A model generated the notes under the pieces. It was not told where the DNA came from. It did no database searches and saw only the letters and a list, made by a program, of their open reading frames with translations. Positions 6,803 to 7,026 of a DNA stretch of 7,026 bases are shown here, one piece after another (the first letter of the stretch is position 1; the number at the start of each line of letters is the position of its first letter). The translations under genes were made by a program, and so were the position numbers. Source of the DNA: Alphaproteobacteria bacterium (lineage in GTDB: Bacteria; Pseudomonadota; Alphaproteobacteria; Sphingomonadales; Sphingomonadaceae); the NCBI GenBank assembly GCA_028293055.1, contig JAQGLD010000575.1, forward strand, positions 1 through 7,026, read 5' to 3'.

Positions 6803-6892
6803 CGCGCCAGAGACCGCGGCGGGAACGAGGAGAGCGAGGGACAATGCAGCGAACTTCGACGTCGCGCATCGAAGTAGACAGCTCTGTACCAT
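6803..6892 (-). other. predicted Sec signal peptide of the PQQ dehydrogenase
   Basis: Residues 1-30 from the ATG at 6892 show a short basic n-region (Arg8, Lys13), a hydrophobic core (FAALSLALLVPAAV) and a small-residue end (SGA) before PNGARP. This favours the ATG at 6892 over the upstream in-frame TTG at 7000, which would bury the signal behind 36 mostly polar residues. The ribosome binding site is weak: GGAG lies 11 nt upstream. Confidence 0.65.
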
Positions 6893-6986
6893 TTCCCGTC
6901 GGTCTCCGGCGATCGAACGGCTTACCTCATAGTCGTCTTGGTTCGCCGACTGAACCCGATCGGGGGCGCTTTCGGCTGAAAACCTA

Positions 6987-7000
6987 CTAATCCAGATCAA
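6987..7000 (-). promoter_or_regulatory. weak FNR/CRP-like palindrome upstream of the operon
   Basis: The minus strand reads TTGATCTGGATTAG, matching the FNR-type consensus TTGAT-N4-ATCAA at 8 of 10 defined positions. It lies about 95 nt upstream of the proposed start codon in 6893-7026, the only non-coding stretch of the window. An oxygen-responsive regulator would suit an oxidase operon. One degenerate match can occur by chance, and no clear -35/-10 pair was found. Confidence 0.25.
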
Positions 7001-7026
7001 TCACAGTCGAGCTCTGGACGCGCTTG

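Larger units (their letters stand above)
5069..6892 (-). pseudogene. PQQ-dependent alcohol dehydrogenase (methanol/ethanol family), interrupted by an in-frame TAG
   Basis: Periplasmic quinoprotein that oxidises primary alcohols with PQQ and passes electrons to a cytochrome c. From the ATG at 6892 the frame encodes a Sec signal peptide (about 1-30: FAALSLALLVPAAVSGA), then the first propeller blades with the vicinal disulfide motif GVACCDVVNRG (Cys139-Cys140). It stops at TAG 6385-6383 after VDAA. The same frame resumes with GRQVWRTQLGN and runs to TAG 5071-5069. Counting the stop as one codon the product would be 607 residues, normal for a family member without a fused heme domain. Metal and active-site residues all lie after the break: Glu207 (GGEFGVRG), Asn291 (GTGNPGPW) and catalytic Asp333, plus Asp335 in DLYDHDD, the extra Asp linked to lanthanide binding. 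C-terminal motifs such as LWSGALATAGDLVFYGTMDG are intact. Substrate is unknown. Met190 (6325) could start an N-terminally truncated product without a signal peptide. The family call is firm; its activity is doubtful. Confidence 0.88.

Noticed and set aside
5417..6877. Long open frame on the plus strand (486 codons) opposite the PQQ dehydrogenase
   Set aside because: Low-complexity mirror translation of a clear quinoprotein gene; no family motifs and no convincing start context.
6386..7000. Upstream TTG start at 7000 for the PQQ dehydrogenase
   Set aside because: It would place 36 polar residues before an evident signal peptide; the ATG at 6892 gives a normal export signal.

Overview
This GC-rich window carries one tightly packed operon, read entirely on the minus strand from about 6892 down to the left edge. 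It encodes what looks like a complete alcohol-to-oxygen electron-transfer module. The gene order is: a periplasmic PQQ-dependent alcohol dehydrogenase, a lipoprotein c-type cytochrome, caa3-type cytochrome c oxidase subunits II (fused to a cytochrome c domain), I and III, a small unrecognised membrane protein, and the CtaG copper/assembly factor, which runs off the left end. Every junction overlaps: ATGA four times, TGATG once, and an 8-nt ATGGATAG once. The whole set is therefore probably co-transcribed and translationally coupled. The strong GC bias, the alphaproteobacterial-style oxidase set and a GC-rich palindromic repeat of the kind common in sphingomonads suggest an alphaproteobacterium, perhaps a sphingomonad. 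That assignment is inference from style, not from a marker gene.

Layout from the operon start (right) to its end (left): 6893-7026 upstream region with a weak FNR-like palindrome; 5069-6892 PQQ dehydrogenase, broken by an in-frame TAG at 6383-6385; 4432-5076 cytochrome c lipoprotein, with a palindromic repeat lodged inside its signal-peptide coding region (about 4936-5042); 3413-4432 coxB; 1491-3416 coxA; 877-1494 coxC, broken by an in-frame TAA at 1297-1299; 539-880 small membrane protein; 1-542 ctaG, partial.

Proposed function: the dehydrogenase oxidises an alcohol (or possibly an aldehyde) in the periplasm with PQQ and a metal. It retains the extra Asp associated with lanthanide use in the XoxF/ExaF/PedH group. 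It would hand electrons to the lipid-anchored cytochrome c, then to the CoxB cytochrome domain and CuA, and finally to the heme a/a3-CuB centre of CoxA. CtaG would help assemble the copper centre.

Three features stand out. The operon has two in-frame nonsense codons but no visible frameshift. A repeat element is inserted in frame in a lipoprotein signal peptide, reminiscent of Rickettsia palindromic elements. CoxA keeps all metal ligands, yet the classical D-channel entrance Asp and K-channel Lys are replaced by Asn and Gln. Whether the stop codons are real mutations, early decay, recoding or sequence errors cannot be decided from the sequence alone.
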